From contig NZ_JAASQS010000006.1 in NCBI RefSeq assembly GCF_011762045.1, positions 310,001 to 374,000 on the forward strand: 64,000 bases of DNA, written 5' to 3'. Under the pieces are notes generated by a model that was not told the origin of the DNA, searched no databases, and saw nothing but the letters and a program-made list of their open reading frames with translations. Positions 1-7,574 of this stretch are shown here, piece by piece. This DNA comes from Rhizomicrobium electricum (GTDB lineage: Bacteria; Pseudomonadota; Alphaproteobacteria; Micropepsales; Micropepsaceae). Each line of letters opens with the position of its first letter. Position 1 is the stretch's first letter. The translations under genes and the position numbers were made by a program.

Positions 1-344
1 GCGCTGAAACTGGTGTAGCTCTGCACGTCGATCTGCAGATTGGCGTCGCAGGCGAGCAGCGGGGCGATGCTGTTACAGACGATGGTGCGGAACTGCGCCT
101 GGTTGGTGCCGTTCTGGGCGACTTGTCCTGTGCGGATCTGGCGCGCGGCGTCGTTGACCGCGTTCTGCAGCACGAAATTGCCGAGATACATGATCCCGGT
201 CTCCATCGTTCCCATCAGGAACACGAAGAAGACGGGCGCCACGAAGGCGAACTCGATCGCCGCCGATCCCGAGCGGGCGCGCGGCGCGGCGCGGCGGGCG
301 GCCTGTTTCAGGCGCCTTGTCACGCGAATGCGCATCTTCATCAT
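1..344 (-). CDS. tadE: TadE-like pilus assembly pseudopilin, partial
   Basis: A minus-strand frame starts at ATG 344 and runs off the left edge, so the C-terminus is missing. After a short basic N-terminus (RRLKQAARRAAPRAR) comes SGSAAIEFAFVAPVFFVFLM, the prepilin-like motif of TadE: a small residue before the processing site, then a hydrophobic helix with Glu near its start. Pairs of Cys follow at about residues 90-98. TadE proteins are minor pseudopilins of the Flp/Tad system, processed by the prepilin peptidase. The gene is divergent from tadG, with 212 bp between the two starts. The family call is firm; whether it is TadE or the closely related TadF cannot be settled from the fragment. 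Confidence 0.8.
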   Translation of the reverse strand, partial: MMKMRIRVTRRLKQAARRAAPRARSGSAAIEFAFVAPVFFVFLMGTMETGIMYLGNFVLQNAVNDAARQIRTGQVAQNGTNQAQFRTIVCNSIAPLLACDANLQIDVQSYTSFS

Positions 345-556
345 GAATCGCGACACCGGCTTCCCCCGAGTCCGCCTGAGGACGAAAGTGCAGCATTAAA
401 CGCGCGCGTGGCGTGTATTCGAAGCGATTTCGGCTCGGATGCTGAACCGGCGGTTAACGCCGAGTGCATCGCTTTCGCGGCAAATCCCGTGCGCGCAAGA
501 ACCGTTTTTTTAACGACTCCAAGCCATCCTGATCGCGCGTTCAACCGGGGACTGCT

Positions 557-1978
557 GTGCTGCGTAACTTCTCTGCGCGGGTGCGTCGTTTCCTGGCTGC
601 ACGCAGGGGAAACGTGGCGGTCCTCTATGCCCTTATTCTGGTGCCGATCACGCTGGCCTCGAGCGGCGCGATCGATTACGCCCGCGCGGTGATGGTCCGC
701 ACCGCCATGACATCGGCGCTGGATTCGGCGGCGCTGGCGGTGGCCCAATCCAAAGGCCTCACCGATGCCCAGATGCAGAGTCTGGCGCAGCAATACTTCG
801 ACGCCAATTATCATCAGAACGCCGATTGCGTGCGTCCGACGGTGTCGATCACCAAGTCGGGCCAGAACATTCTGGTGTCGACGAACTGCGCCATGCCGAC
901 GACGATCCTGCAATTGATCGGCGTATCGACTCTGTCGGTGAACAGTTCTTCGACCGTCACCTACGGCCAGACCAAATTGTGGGTGTCGCTGGTGCTCGAC
1001 AACACCGGGTCGATGAGCGATACCGACAAGACCGGCCTGTCGAAGATGACGGCGTTGAAGAACGCCTCCTATTCGCTGCTGACGATGTTGCAGAATGCCG
1101 GCACCAGTCCCGGCGATGTCCAGGTCGCCATCATTCCGTTCACCAACGACGTCAACATCGGCAAGTCAAACACGACCTGGATCGATTGGACCTATTGGGA
1201 CAACAAGATCGGCAGCTGCAATATCTCCGGCAAGACCGACGCCGCGAGCTGCAAGGTCAACGGCACCTGGACTCCCAATTGGTGGGGAAGCGGCGGCAGC
1301 TGCAACATTCCGGGCTATAACACCCAGACGTCCTGCCAGAAGGCCGTCGGCACCTGGACCATCACGTCGCATTCGAACTGGAACGGCTGCGTCACCGATC
1401 GCGGCAATATGAGCGGCCCGGATGCGACCCATAATTACGACGTGATGAATTCCGCACCGGTGACCGGACAAGCCTCCAGCCTGTTCCCGACCGATCTGCC
1501 CAGCGGCTGTCCGCAGACTCTGATGGGGCTGAACTACAACTGGACCAACCTGAATAACAAGATCAAGGCCATGACGGCGAATGGGTCGACCAATCAGGCC
1601 ATTGGTCTGGTATGGGGCTGGCATGCGCTGACGCAAGGGGCGCCGCTCAGTCCGCCGGCGCTGCCCGACCAGACCCAGCGCGTCATCATCATCCTGTCGG
1701 ACGGCTTCAACACCAAGGACCGCTGGTGGGGTGACGGCATCGCGCATTCGTCCGAGGCCGACGCCCGCATGGCCCTGGTCTGCGCCAATGCCAAGGCCGA
1801 CGGCATCGTGATCTATGCCGTCTTCGTCGACATCAATGGCGCCCAGGGCAATTCGACGGTGCTGCAGAACTGCGCCACCGACATCAGCAAGTATTACGAC
1901 CTCACCAGCGCTAGCGATATCCAGACGGCGTTCAACGATATCGGTCAGCAGATCACCAATCTGCGCGTCAGCCGGTAA
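557..1978 (+). CDS. tadG: TadG-like pilus assembly protein with vWA domain
   Basis: A 473-residue protein starting with GTG. Residues 15-40 hold a TadE/TadG-type transmembrane helix after a basic head (RRGNVAVLYALILVP). A von Willebrand A domain follows, with the MIDAS motif DNTGSMS at about residues 148-154 and a second acidic strand, IIILSDGFNTKD, near residue 377. Between them lies a Cys- and Trp-rich insert (about residues 215-290), which is unusual and suggests disulfide-stabilised surface loops. TadG proteins belong to the Tad pilus locus and are thought to anchor or assemble the fibre at the envelope. It is transcribed away from tadE and ends before a convergent N-domain gene. Confidence 0.88.
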   Translation: MLRNFSARVRRFLAARRGNVAVLYALILVPITLASSGAIDYARAVMVRTAMTSALDSAALAVAQSKGLTDAQMQSLAQQYFDANYHQNADCVRPTVSITKSGQNILVSTNCAMPTTILQLIGVSTLSVNSSSTVTYGQTKLWVSLVLDNTGSMSDTDKTGLSKMTALKNASYSLLTMLQNAGTSPGDVQVAIIPFTNDVNIGKSNTTWIDWTYWDNKIGSCNISGKTDAASCKVNGTWTPNWWGSGGSCNIPGYNTQTSCQKAVGTWTITSHSNWNGCVTDRGNMSGPDATHNYDVMNSAPVTGQASSLFPTDLPSGCPQTLMGLNYNWTNLNNKIKAMTANGSTNQAIGLVWGWHALTQGAPLSPPALPDQTQRVIIILSDGFNTKDRWWGDGIAHSSEADARMALVCANAKADGIVIYAVFVDINGAQGNSTVLQNCATDISKYYDLTSASDIQTAFNDIGQQITNLRVSR

Positions 1979-2065
1979 GGCGCCGGCGCAAAGCGATCCG
2001 GGCAGCCGTCGGGATTGCCGGCCTCGCCGGGTGCGCCGCCTTTTGCGATGATGGAGAAGGTCGCC

Positions 2066-2536
2066 TTACTGCGCGCCGCCGCCCGCGGCGCGGCCGATAA
2101 GGCTCTGGTATTTGCTGATCTGCTCGGTGCCGGCGTCGAACGCTTCCTTAGCGTCGCCCGGCTGAGGCGAGGGCTGGCAGCGATTGCCGGCGCAGGCGTA
2201 GGTCATCTGCTCCTTGCCGCGCTGCAGCGTCACGGTGGCGCCGGCGCCGCTCTTGCCGGCGACGACGATCTGCTGATTGGCGATCGGATGGCCGGCGGAA
2301 TCGAGCGCCACGATGTTGGTGGTGCCGAAGGCCTTGCCCTGCACGAAGGCATGACGGCTGTCGATGATCATCACGTCGGCGATCACCGGATTGCCGACAT
2401 ACAGCGTCGCTACCGGCTTGGCGAACGATACGACACGCACTTCATCGAGCGGCACGCTCATTCCATTGCCGGCTTGGGCGGGCGTGAAACCCAGCGAAGC
2501 GGCAGTCAGAACGGCGGCGAGAACGATGTGGCGCAT
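2066..2536 (-). CDS. Stand-alone pilus-formation N-terminal domain protein (CpaC N-domain-like)
   Basis: A 156-residue protein starting at ATG 2536 behind a GGGGG ribosome binding site; the longer upstream frame has no such signal. A signal peptide ends near residue 22 (TPAQA). The rest matches the N-terminal domain of CpaC/RcpA secretins: compare DEVRVVSFAKPVATLYVGNPVIA here with the start of CpaC in this window. No secretin domain follows. A Cys pair (YACAGNRC) may form a disulfide. It sits between tadG and the flp operon, so a periplasmic role in pilus assembly is inferred. The exact function is unknown. Confidence 0.75.
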   Translation of the reverse strand: MRHIVLAAVLTAASLGFTPAQAGNGMSVPLDEVRVVSFAKPVATLYVGNPVIADVMIIDSRHAFVQGKAFGTTNIVALDSAGHPIANQQIVVAGKSGAGATVTLQRGKEQMTYACAGNRCQPSPQPGDAKEAFDAGTEQISKYQSLIGRAAGGGAQ

Positions 2537-2662
2537 GGTGGAACCCCCAGCGATTTCCGGGCGGCACCCTATCGTGTCCGCCGTAAATTCCGGTTTAAGG
2601 GTTGGTGGTTCGCGCGGATTTGGCGAGTGCGCCACGATTTGCTGCGGGCATGATGAACGCAC

Positions 2663-2697
2663 GGTAAACCGGAACGCTGTAAACCGCAGCGTTTACC
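2663..2697. repeat. Inverted repeat GGTAAAC/GTTTACC in a divergent promoter region
   Basis: GGTAAAC (2663-2669) and GTTTACC (2691-2697) are perfect inverted arms with a third GTAAAC inside. The repeat lies between the divergent starts of the N-domain gene (2536) and the methyltransferase gene (2750). It could be an operator or a hairpin; nothing in the sequence decides which. Confidence 0.4.
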
Positions 2698-2749
2698 GGA
2701 TATTGACGACACCATTCCATCGTGCGGCGGCATTGAGCGGGACGCCGGC

Positions 2750-3403
2750 ATGGAGGGTTCGGACAAATTGCGTGCGGCTCCCGCTGCGATCTCGCGGCAG
2801 GCGGCCATTCTCGATCTTTGCGAACGCGGTTTCGTGCTGATCCTGTTCCTGCGCTTCGCCTGGGCGATGTTGTCCGGCCAGGTCCGCACCGCGCATCTGC
2901 TCGATATTCTTCTGGTCGTCTCCGAAGCCATCCCGATCGTCCTCATCATGCTCAGGGCCCGCTCGGAAACGCTGTCGCGGCGTCCGACCGACTGGTTGCT
3001 CGGCCTTCTCGGCAGCGCGCTGCCGCCGATGGTGCGCCCGGTGGTCGTCGTGCCATTGGCCCCGGCTTCGGTCTGCTTCGTCATCATGGTGACGGGAACG
3101 TTCCTGCAGCTGGCGGCGAAAATCGTGCTGGGACGGCGGTTCGGCGTCGTCGCCGCCAACCGCGGCGTGGTCACCTTGGGCCCGTACCGCTTCATCCGCC
3201 ACCCGATGTACCTCGGCTACACCATCACCCACATCGGCTTCCTGCTCAGCATGCCGTCGCTGACGACGCTGCTGCTCTATATGGCGACGCTCACGGTGCA
3301 GATCATGCGCATCCTGCGCGAGGAAACCGTGCTGATGCGCGACGAAGCCTACCGGGACTTCGCCGGACGGGTGCATTACCGCCTGCTGCCGGGCGTGTTC
3401 TGA
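2750..3403 (+). CDS. Isoprenylcysteine carboxyl methyltransferase-like membrane protein
   Basis: A 217-residue integral membrane protein with four or five hydrophobic segments. The C-terminal third carries GPYRFIRHPMYLGY at about residues 143-156, the signature of the ICMT/PEMT/NnrU-like methyltransferase superfamily, where it forms part of the SAM-binding membrane domain. A helix and a conserved acidic tail (REETVLMRDEAYRDF) follow. Bacterial members methylate small molecules or lipids, but the substrate is usually unknown, and so it is here. It sits inside the pilus locus with its own upstream region. I see no evidence that it acts on the pilus. Confidence 0.75.
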   Translation: MEGSDKLRAAPAAISRQAAILDLCERGFVLILFLRFAWAMLSGQVRTAHLLDILLVVSEAIPIVLIMLRARSETLSRRPTDWLLGLLGSALPPMVRPVVVVPLAPASVCFVIMVTGTFLQLAAKIVLGRRFGVVAANRGVVTLGPYRFIRHPMYLGYTITHIGFLLSMPSLTTLLLYMATLTVQIMRILREETVLMRDEAYRDFAGRVHYRLLPGVF

Positions 3404-3706
3404 TCGCACCGGGTTGCGTCGCGCTGCGGCTACCGCAATGCTTGTCTTTTTTGAGGCCGCTCCGCTCGGCGCGAAGTTCCAAAGAGCCGAAGTTTTGCGG
3501 CTCTGGTAAACAGAACGAAAATATTAAGGAAGACGCGCCTGCTGCGATGCCGTTTTTCGTACCATCGCGGCACAAACCGTCGAGTCGAGGCAGGATCGAT
3601 TTAGGGCCTCGTTAAACCTCCGCGCCTAAGCTTCGTACGTCCTGGCAACGAACCGTCGCAAACGGGGGAGCCGCGGATCCTAGGGTGTCCAAAAGTGGAG
3701 GTCTTC
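3404..3706. other. Intergenic region upstream of the Flp pilin gene
   Basis: These 303 bp hold no convincing gene. They include a 7-bp hairpin AGAGCCG/CGGCTCT (3483-3504) and the leader of the pilin gene, ending in the ribosome binding site GTGGAGGT just before the start codon. The main pilin promoter is expected here, but I could not identify a confident -35/-10 pair or a complete CtrA box; only a half-site-like GTTAAAC is visible at 3611-3617. Confidence 0.5.
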
Positions 3707-3868
3707 ATGAGCAAGATTTTTGCGCGTTTCGTCCGCGACGAGTCTGGCGCGACGGCAATCGAATACGGTCTGATCGCGGCGTTGATCGCGGTCGTGGTGA
3801 TCACGGCTTTGACCAATATCGGCACGAGCCTGAACACCACGTTCCAGTCGGTCGCCGACAAGCTTTAA
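3707..3868 (+). CDS. flp: Flp/PilA-type pilin subunit
   Basis: A 53-residue protein beginning MSKIFARFVRDESGATAIEY and ending in SVADKL. It has the complete Flp pilin layout: a short basic leader, a Gly/Ala processing site, Glu and Tyr at positions 5 and 6 of the mature part (ATAIEYGLIAAL), then one hydrophobic helix of about 20 residues. Flp pilins are cut by the CpaA/TadV peptidase and polymerise into the bundle-forming tight-adherence pilus. The ribosome binding site GGAGG lies 6 bases before ATG. The gene is immediately upstream of cpaA, as in Caulobacter pilA-cpaA. Confidence 0.95.
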   Translation: MSKIFARFVRDESGATAIEYGLIAALIAVVVITALTNIGTSLNTTFQSVADKL

Positions 3869-3877
3869 GCGTCGAAC

Positions 3878-3949
3878 CTGCCCGAGCAACATCGGGCAGA
3901 CGTTCGCCTTCAGCGGGCGAACGATCGGGCGGCCGCCGTAGGGCGGCCG
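3878..3949 (+). promoter_or_regulatory. Three tandem 8-bp hairpins between flp and cpaA
   Basis: There are three perfect inverted repeats in a row: CTGCCCGA/TCGGGCAG (3878-3899), CGTTCGCC/GGCGAACG (3901-3922) and CGGCCGCC/GGCGGCCG (3930-3949). No T-run follows. They begin ten bases after the flp stop and end 20 bases before the cpaA start. The likely role is partial termination or protection of the flp mRNA 3' end, so that the pilin is made in excess over the assembly proteins. That role is inferred. Confidence 0.6.
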
Positions 3950-3969
3950 TTCCTGTATCTGGGGGTTAC

Positions 3970-4476
3970 ATGAGCGCGGTTCTGGTGATGGTGGTTCTGC
4001 CGTTCCTTCTGGCGCTCGCCGCCGGCTGGGATCTGGCGAGCTATACCATTCCCAACCTGTTGTCGGTCGGTATCGCCGCCGCGTTCGTGATCTTTGCGCT
4101 CCTGGTCGGGCTTCCCCTTGCCGCCTGGGGTGCCCATTTCGCCGCCGGTCTGGTGGCCTTGGTGGCGGGATTTTCCTTGTTTGCACTGCGTTGGATCGGC
4201 GGCGGCGATGCCAAATTGTTCGCCGCGACGGCGCTGTGGTTCGGCTTCGGCGATCTGATGTCTTACGTCCTGGTGGCGGCGCTGATCGGCGGCGGACTTA
4301 CCATCGCGCTTCTGGCGCTGCGCCGCGTGCCGCTGCCGTCCGTGCTGATGCGGCAAGCCTGGATCGCACGCCTGCACGATCATCGGTCCGGCATTCCGTA
4401 CGGCGTCGCCCTGGCTGCCGGAGCATTGGTTGTGCTGCCGGATGCGCAGATTCTGCGCTTTGCAGGCCTCGCATAA
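3970..4476 (+). CDS. cpaA: Prepilin peptidase CpaA/TadV
   Basis: A 168-residue polytopic membrane protein (about five or six helices). Two aspartates mark it as a type 4 prepilin aspartic protease: Asp in GWDLASYTIPN (about residue 22) and the GxGD-type motif IGGGDAK (about residues 75-81). The short length without the N-methyltransferase domain is typical of CpaA/TadV enzymes. It would cleave Flp and the TadE-type pseudopilins at the inner membrane. ATG 3970 is preceded by GGGGG. The frame is open further upstream, but that stretch overlaps flp and is not coding. Confidence 0.93.
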   Translation: MSAVLVMVVLPFLLALAAGWDLASYTIPNLLSVGIAAAFVIFALLVGLPLAAWGAHFAAGLVALVAGFSLFALRWIGGGDAKLFAATALWFGFGDLMSYVLVAALIGGGLTIALLALRRVPLPSVLMRQAWIARLHDHRSGIPYGVALAAGALVVLPDAQILRFAGLA

Positions 4477-4520
4477 AGCAAAGCGTAACCATTGTTTTCA
4501 GGGCGCTTTTCAGCACCTCA

Positions 4521-4535
4521 TTAAGCAAATTCTAA
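4521..4535 (+). promoter_or_regulatory. CtrA-like box upstream of cpaB
   Basis: TTAA-N7-CTAA (TTAAGCAAATTCTAA) lies 40 bp before the cpaB start. The CtrA consensus of alphaproteobacteria is TTAA-N7-TTAA, so there is one mismatch. CtrA controls pilA and cpa genes in Caulobacter. Position and context make the site plausible, but it rests on one motif match. Confidence 0.45.
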
Positions 4536-4574
4536 AGGGTGCCGTGCTCCTATAGCGCCAAAGGGAGCCTCATC

Positions 4575-5393
4575 ATGAACACGCGGAGACTGGTTGTTCT
4601 CTTGCTGGCGGCAGGTGCTGCGGGCGTTGTCGCCCTCATGGTGCGCGGGTTTGTCGGCGGCGGCACCAAGCAGGCCGAAGCCAAAGTCGCAACGCCGGCG
4701 GCAGAGATCACACAGATACTCGTTGCGGCGACGCGGCTCGATCCGGGCCGTCCGATGACCGCGGACTCGGTGCGCTGGGAAGCGTGGCCGGTGAAAGCGG
4801 TCGATGCGAGTTTCATCCGCAAGACTCCGGGCACGACACCGGCGACGCTGGTGGCCGGCATGGTGGTGCGGGCGCCGATGGTGCCGGGCGAACCGGTGAC
4901 GTTCGCCAAGATCATCAAGAGTCAGAGCCCCGGTTTCATGGCGGCGACGATCGCACCGGGCATGCGCGCGGTTGCGATCTCGGTGTCGGTGGCTTCGGTT
5001 GCCGGCGGATTCATTCTGCCCAACAACCGCGTCGACATCATGCTGACGATGGTGACGGGCGACAATCCCAAGCGCGGCAGCACCCGTACGGTTCTCGCCG
5101 ACGTGCGCGTTCTCGCGGTCGATCAGACGCTCGACAAGCCGGATCAGAAGCCGACGTCGGACGTCAAGACCGTGACGCTCGAACTGACGCCGGAACAGGC
5201 GCACACGGTGGCGACGGCGCAGGCGATGGGCATGCTGTCGCTGACGCTGCGCAGTCTCGGCGACGAACAGACGGCAACGGCCGATGCCGGAAACAGTGCA
5301 CCCGCCCCGGACGATCAATCCAGCGGCGGCATTGTGACCGTCATCCGGTACGGAACGATGCGAAAATCGGGTGGTGGTGGAGGTCCGCAGTGA
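4575..5393 (+). CDS. cpaB: Flp pilus assembly protein CpaB/RcpC
   Basis: A 272-residue protein. An N-terminal membrane anchor (LVVLLLAAGAAGVVALMV) is followed by a SAF domain (about residues 45-115: ILVAATRLDPGRPMTADSVRWEAWP) and the RcpC/CpaB domain, with the typical VSVASVAGGFILPNNRVDIM stretch around residue 145. CpaB is an inner-membrane or periplasmic protein thought to link the pilus to the secretin and to bind peptidoglycan through its beta-clip fold. The start ATG has a GGGAG ribosome binding site. Its stop overlaps the cpaC start by one base. Confidence 0.93.
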   Translation: MNTRRLVVLLLAAGAAGVVALMVRGFVGGGTKQAEAKVATPAAEITQILVAATRLDPGRPMTADSVRWEAWPVKAVDASFIRKTPGTTPATLVAGMVVRAPMVPGEPVTFAKIIKSQSPGFMAATIAPGMRAVAISVSVASVAGGFILPNNRVDIMLTMVTGDNPKRGSTRTVLADVRVLAVDQTLDKPDQKPTSDVKTVTLELTPEQAHTVATAQAMGMLSLTLRSLGDEQTATADAGNSAPAPDDQSSGGIVTVIRYGTMRKSGGGGGPQ

Positions 5394-6886
5394 TGAAGAA
5401 GATGCTTCTTCCGCTTGTCGGGGCGGCCGCAGCGTTGCTTGCGGCCTCGACGGCATTGGCGGCTCCCTCGGCCGGCGACGAGGCCTCCGCGCGGCTGGTT
5501 ACGGTATCGACCCGCAACGCGCCGCTGCCGGTGCATCAGCGCATCACCCTCGGTCTCGGCAAGGCGGCCGTGGTCGAGATCGACACCGATGCGCGCGACG
5601 TGCTCGTCTCCAATCCCGATATCGTCGATGCCGTGGTGCGTACGCCGCGGCGCATTTTCCTGATGGGCCAGAAGGGCGGCCAGACCAACGCCTTCTTCTT
5701 CGATACCAACGGCAAGCAGATCGCGTCGATCGACGTGCGGGTCGAGAAGGACACCACCGATCTCGCCAAGCTGATCAAGCTCAGCTTCCCCGATACCGAC
5801 ATCAAGGCGCAGGCGATCAACGACACCGTCGTTCTGACCGGCCACGTCGCCTCCGCCCAGGAATCGCAGCGCGCCGCCGATATCGCCGCCTCGTTCACCG
5901 GCGACGCCAAGAAGGTCGTCAACGTTCTCACCATCCGCTCGTCCGATCAGGTGATGCTGAAGGTGCGGATCGCCGAAATGCAGCGCACCGTCGCCAAGCA
6001 GTTCGGCATCAACATGGCGGCGGGCGGCACGATTGCCGGTTATCCGTTCGCGGTATCGACCGAGAACCAGTTCAGCCTCGTCGGTCATGCGCTCGGCGAT
6101 CTGTCGGGCGCCGCGATCGGTCAGGTCTGCAGCCCTGCTTCCACCGCCGTCAATCCGGTCGGTGCGCTGGTTCTGCGCAACGGCCTCTGCCAACTCCAGA
6201 ACGACGCCCAAGGCACCTTGCAGGCGCTGGAGCGGGTCGGCCTCGTTCATATTCTCGCCGAGCCCAATCTCACCGCGGTGTCGGGCGAGACCGCGAAATT
6301 CCTCGCCGGCGGCGAATTCCCGGTGCCGACGGCACGCGACCGCGACGGCAACGTCACGCTCGAGTTCAAGCCGTTCGGCGTCGGACTGTCGTTCACGCCG
6401 GTGGTGCTGGGGCCGGGGCGCATTTCGCTGCAGCTCTCGACCGAAGTGAGCGAGCTCACCAACACCGGCGCCTACACACTGCAGGGATCGACGGCGTCGA
6501 ACTCGACAACCATTCCGGCCCTCTCGGTGCGGCGCGCCCAGACCACGGTGGAAGTGCCGTCGGGCGGCAGCTTTGCCATCGCCGGCCTGATGCAGCGCAC
6601 CGCCAAACAGGTGCTGGACGGATTTCCGGGCGCCAAGGATCTGCCGATCCTGGGGGCCTTGTTCCGCAGCCGCGATTTCGCCAACGAGGAAACGGAGCTG
6701 GTGGTGGTGGTCACCGCCTATCTGGTGAAGCCGACGACCGAAGCCAAGCTGGTCGCGCCCACCGACGGGTTCGTGGTGCCCACCGATCTCGACACAATGT
6801 TGTTCGGACGCCTCAACGCCACCTATCGCCACGACGGCGATAAGACCAAGACCGCGCAAGCTCCGGGCGGTTACATCATCGAATAG
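5393..6886 (+). CDS. cpaC: Outer-membrane secretin CpaC/RcpA
   Basis: A 497-residue protein with a signal peptide (MKKMLLPLVGAAAALLAAS, cut after TALA). The pilus-formation N-domain (about residues 45-120) and a BON-like region (about 125-190) come next, then the secretin domain (about 225-460) with the C-terminal hallmark VEVPSGGSFAIAGLMQ. It forms the outer-membrane pore for the Flp fibre. The ATG overlaps the cpaB stop (TGATG), which indicates translational coupling. An open frame about 200 codons upstream is antisense-style noise over cpaB. Confidence 0.95.
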   Translation: MKKMLLPLVGAAAALLAASTALAAPSAGDEASARLVTVSTRNAPLPVHQRITLGLGKAAVVEIDTDARDVLVSNPDIVDAVVRTPRRIFLMGQKGGQTNAFFFDTNGKQIASIDVRVEKDTTDLAKLIKLSFPDTDIKAQAINDTVVLTGHVASAQESQRAADIAASFTGDAKKVVNVLTIRSSDQVMLKVRIAEMQRTVAKQFGINMAAGGTIAGYPFAVSTENQFSLVGHALGDLSGAAIGQVCSPASTAVNPVGALVLRNGLCQLQNDAQGTLQALERVGLVHILAEPNLTAVSGETAKFLAGGEFPVPTARDRDGNVTLEFKPFGVGLSFTPVVLGPGRISLQLSTEVSELTNTGAYTLQGSTASNSTTIPALSVRRAQTTVEVPSGGSFAIAGLMQRTAKQVLDGFPGAKDLPILGALFRSRDFANEETELVVVVTAYLVKPTTEAKLVAPTDGFVVPTDLDTMLFGRLNATYRHDGDKTKTAQAPGGYIIE

Positions 6887-6896
6887 GACGGCGGCC

Positions 6897-7565
6897 ATGA
6901 CGACGACTACGGATATTTTGCGTATCGCCGCGATCGGTGCGGTGCTGCTGGCGGGAAGCTGCGCTTCGCCGTACGACGACTTCGCCAAGGCGGACGGCGC
7001 GGCCCATTACCCGATCGCGGTCGAGCCGCAGTACACCTCGATCAAGCTGTCGTTCTCGGCGCCGGAAGCGGGTCTGTTGCCCGACGATGCGGCGCGGTTC
7101 GAAGCCTTCATCGCCGACTATCTGTCGCGCGGTTCGGGGTCGATTTCGGTGTCGGCGCCGCAAGGCTCCGATTCCGCCGCCGTGCTCAGCTATTTCGGCG
7201 CCCGCCTGTTCGCGATGGGCGTGCCGCGTTCGCGCATCCTGGTCGGCACCCGCGACGGCGCCGATTCCCGCGTCGAGATCGGCTTCATTGCCTATATGGC
7301 GCGGACCGCGCCGTGCGGCGACTGGTCGGAAGATGCCGGCGAATCCTTCCGCAATCGCACCACCAAGAATTTCGGCTGCGCCGTGCAGCACAACATCGCC
7401 GCGCAAGTTGCCGATCCGCGCGATCTGATCGAGATGCGTCCGACCGATCCGTCCGATGCGGCGCGCCGGTCTCAGGTGATCGACAATTACGAAAAGGGCA
7501 AGGTGACCGCCGCCGACAAGAGCAAGGAGCAGTCGGGCGCCGTGTCGGAAGTGAACAAGGAATAG
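6897..7565 (+). CDS. cpaD: Pilus assembly lipoprotein CpaD
   Basis: A 222-residue protein. The N-terminus is hydrophobic and ends in LLAGSCAS, a somewhat atypical lipobox with Cys at about residue 22. The middle carries the CpaD family stretch SISVSAPQGSDSAAVLSYFGARL and VPRSRILVGTRDG. A C-terminal pair of Cys (APCGDWSED and NFGCAVQHN) brackets the conserved 'NFGCAVQHNIAAQVADPRDL' segment typical of the family. CpaD is an outer-membrane lipoprotein that helps secretin assembly. It starts 10 bp after cpaC within the operon. Confidence 0.93.
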   Translation: MTTTTDILRIAAIGAVLLAGSCASPYDDFAKADGAAHYPIAVEPQYTSIKLSFSAPEAGLLPDDAARFEAFIADYLSRGSGSISVSAPQGSDSAAVLSYFGARLFAMGVPRSRILVGTRDGADSRVEIGFIAYMARTAPCGDWSEDAGESFRNRTTKNFGCAVQHNIAAQVADPRDLIEMRPTDPSDAARRSQVIDNYEKGKVTAADKSKEQSGAVSEVNKE

Positions 7566-7574
7566 GCGCCGGCC

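Noticed and set aside
3603..3629. Possible CtrA box before flp (TTAA...CTAA)
   Set aside because: The spacing between the two half-sites is ten bases instead of seven, so it does not fit the consensus.
4784..5392. Upstream extension of the cpaC reading frame by about 200 codons
   Set aside because: It lies inside cpaB in another frame, lacks family similarity, and the true cpaC start has a signal peptide and overlaps the cpaB stop.
5315..6988. 557-codon minus-strand frame antisense to cpaC
   Set aside because: It is His/Arg/Asp-rich with no domain, mirroring cpaC codon bias. The same holds for the long antisense frames over the HK/TBDR and cpaE-cpaF regions.
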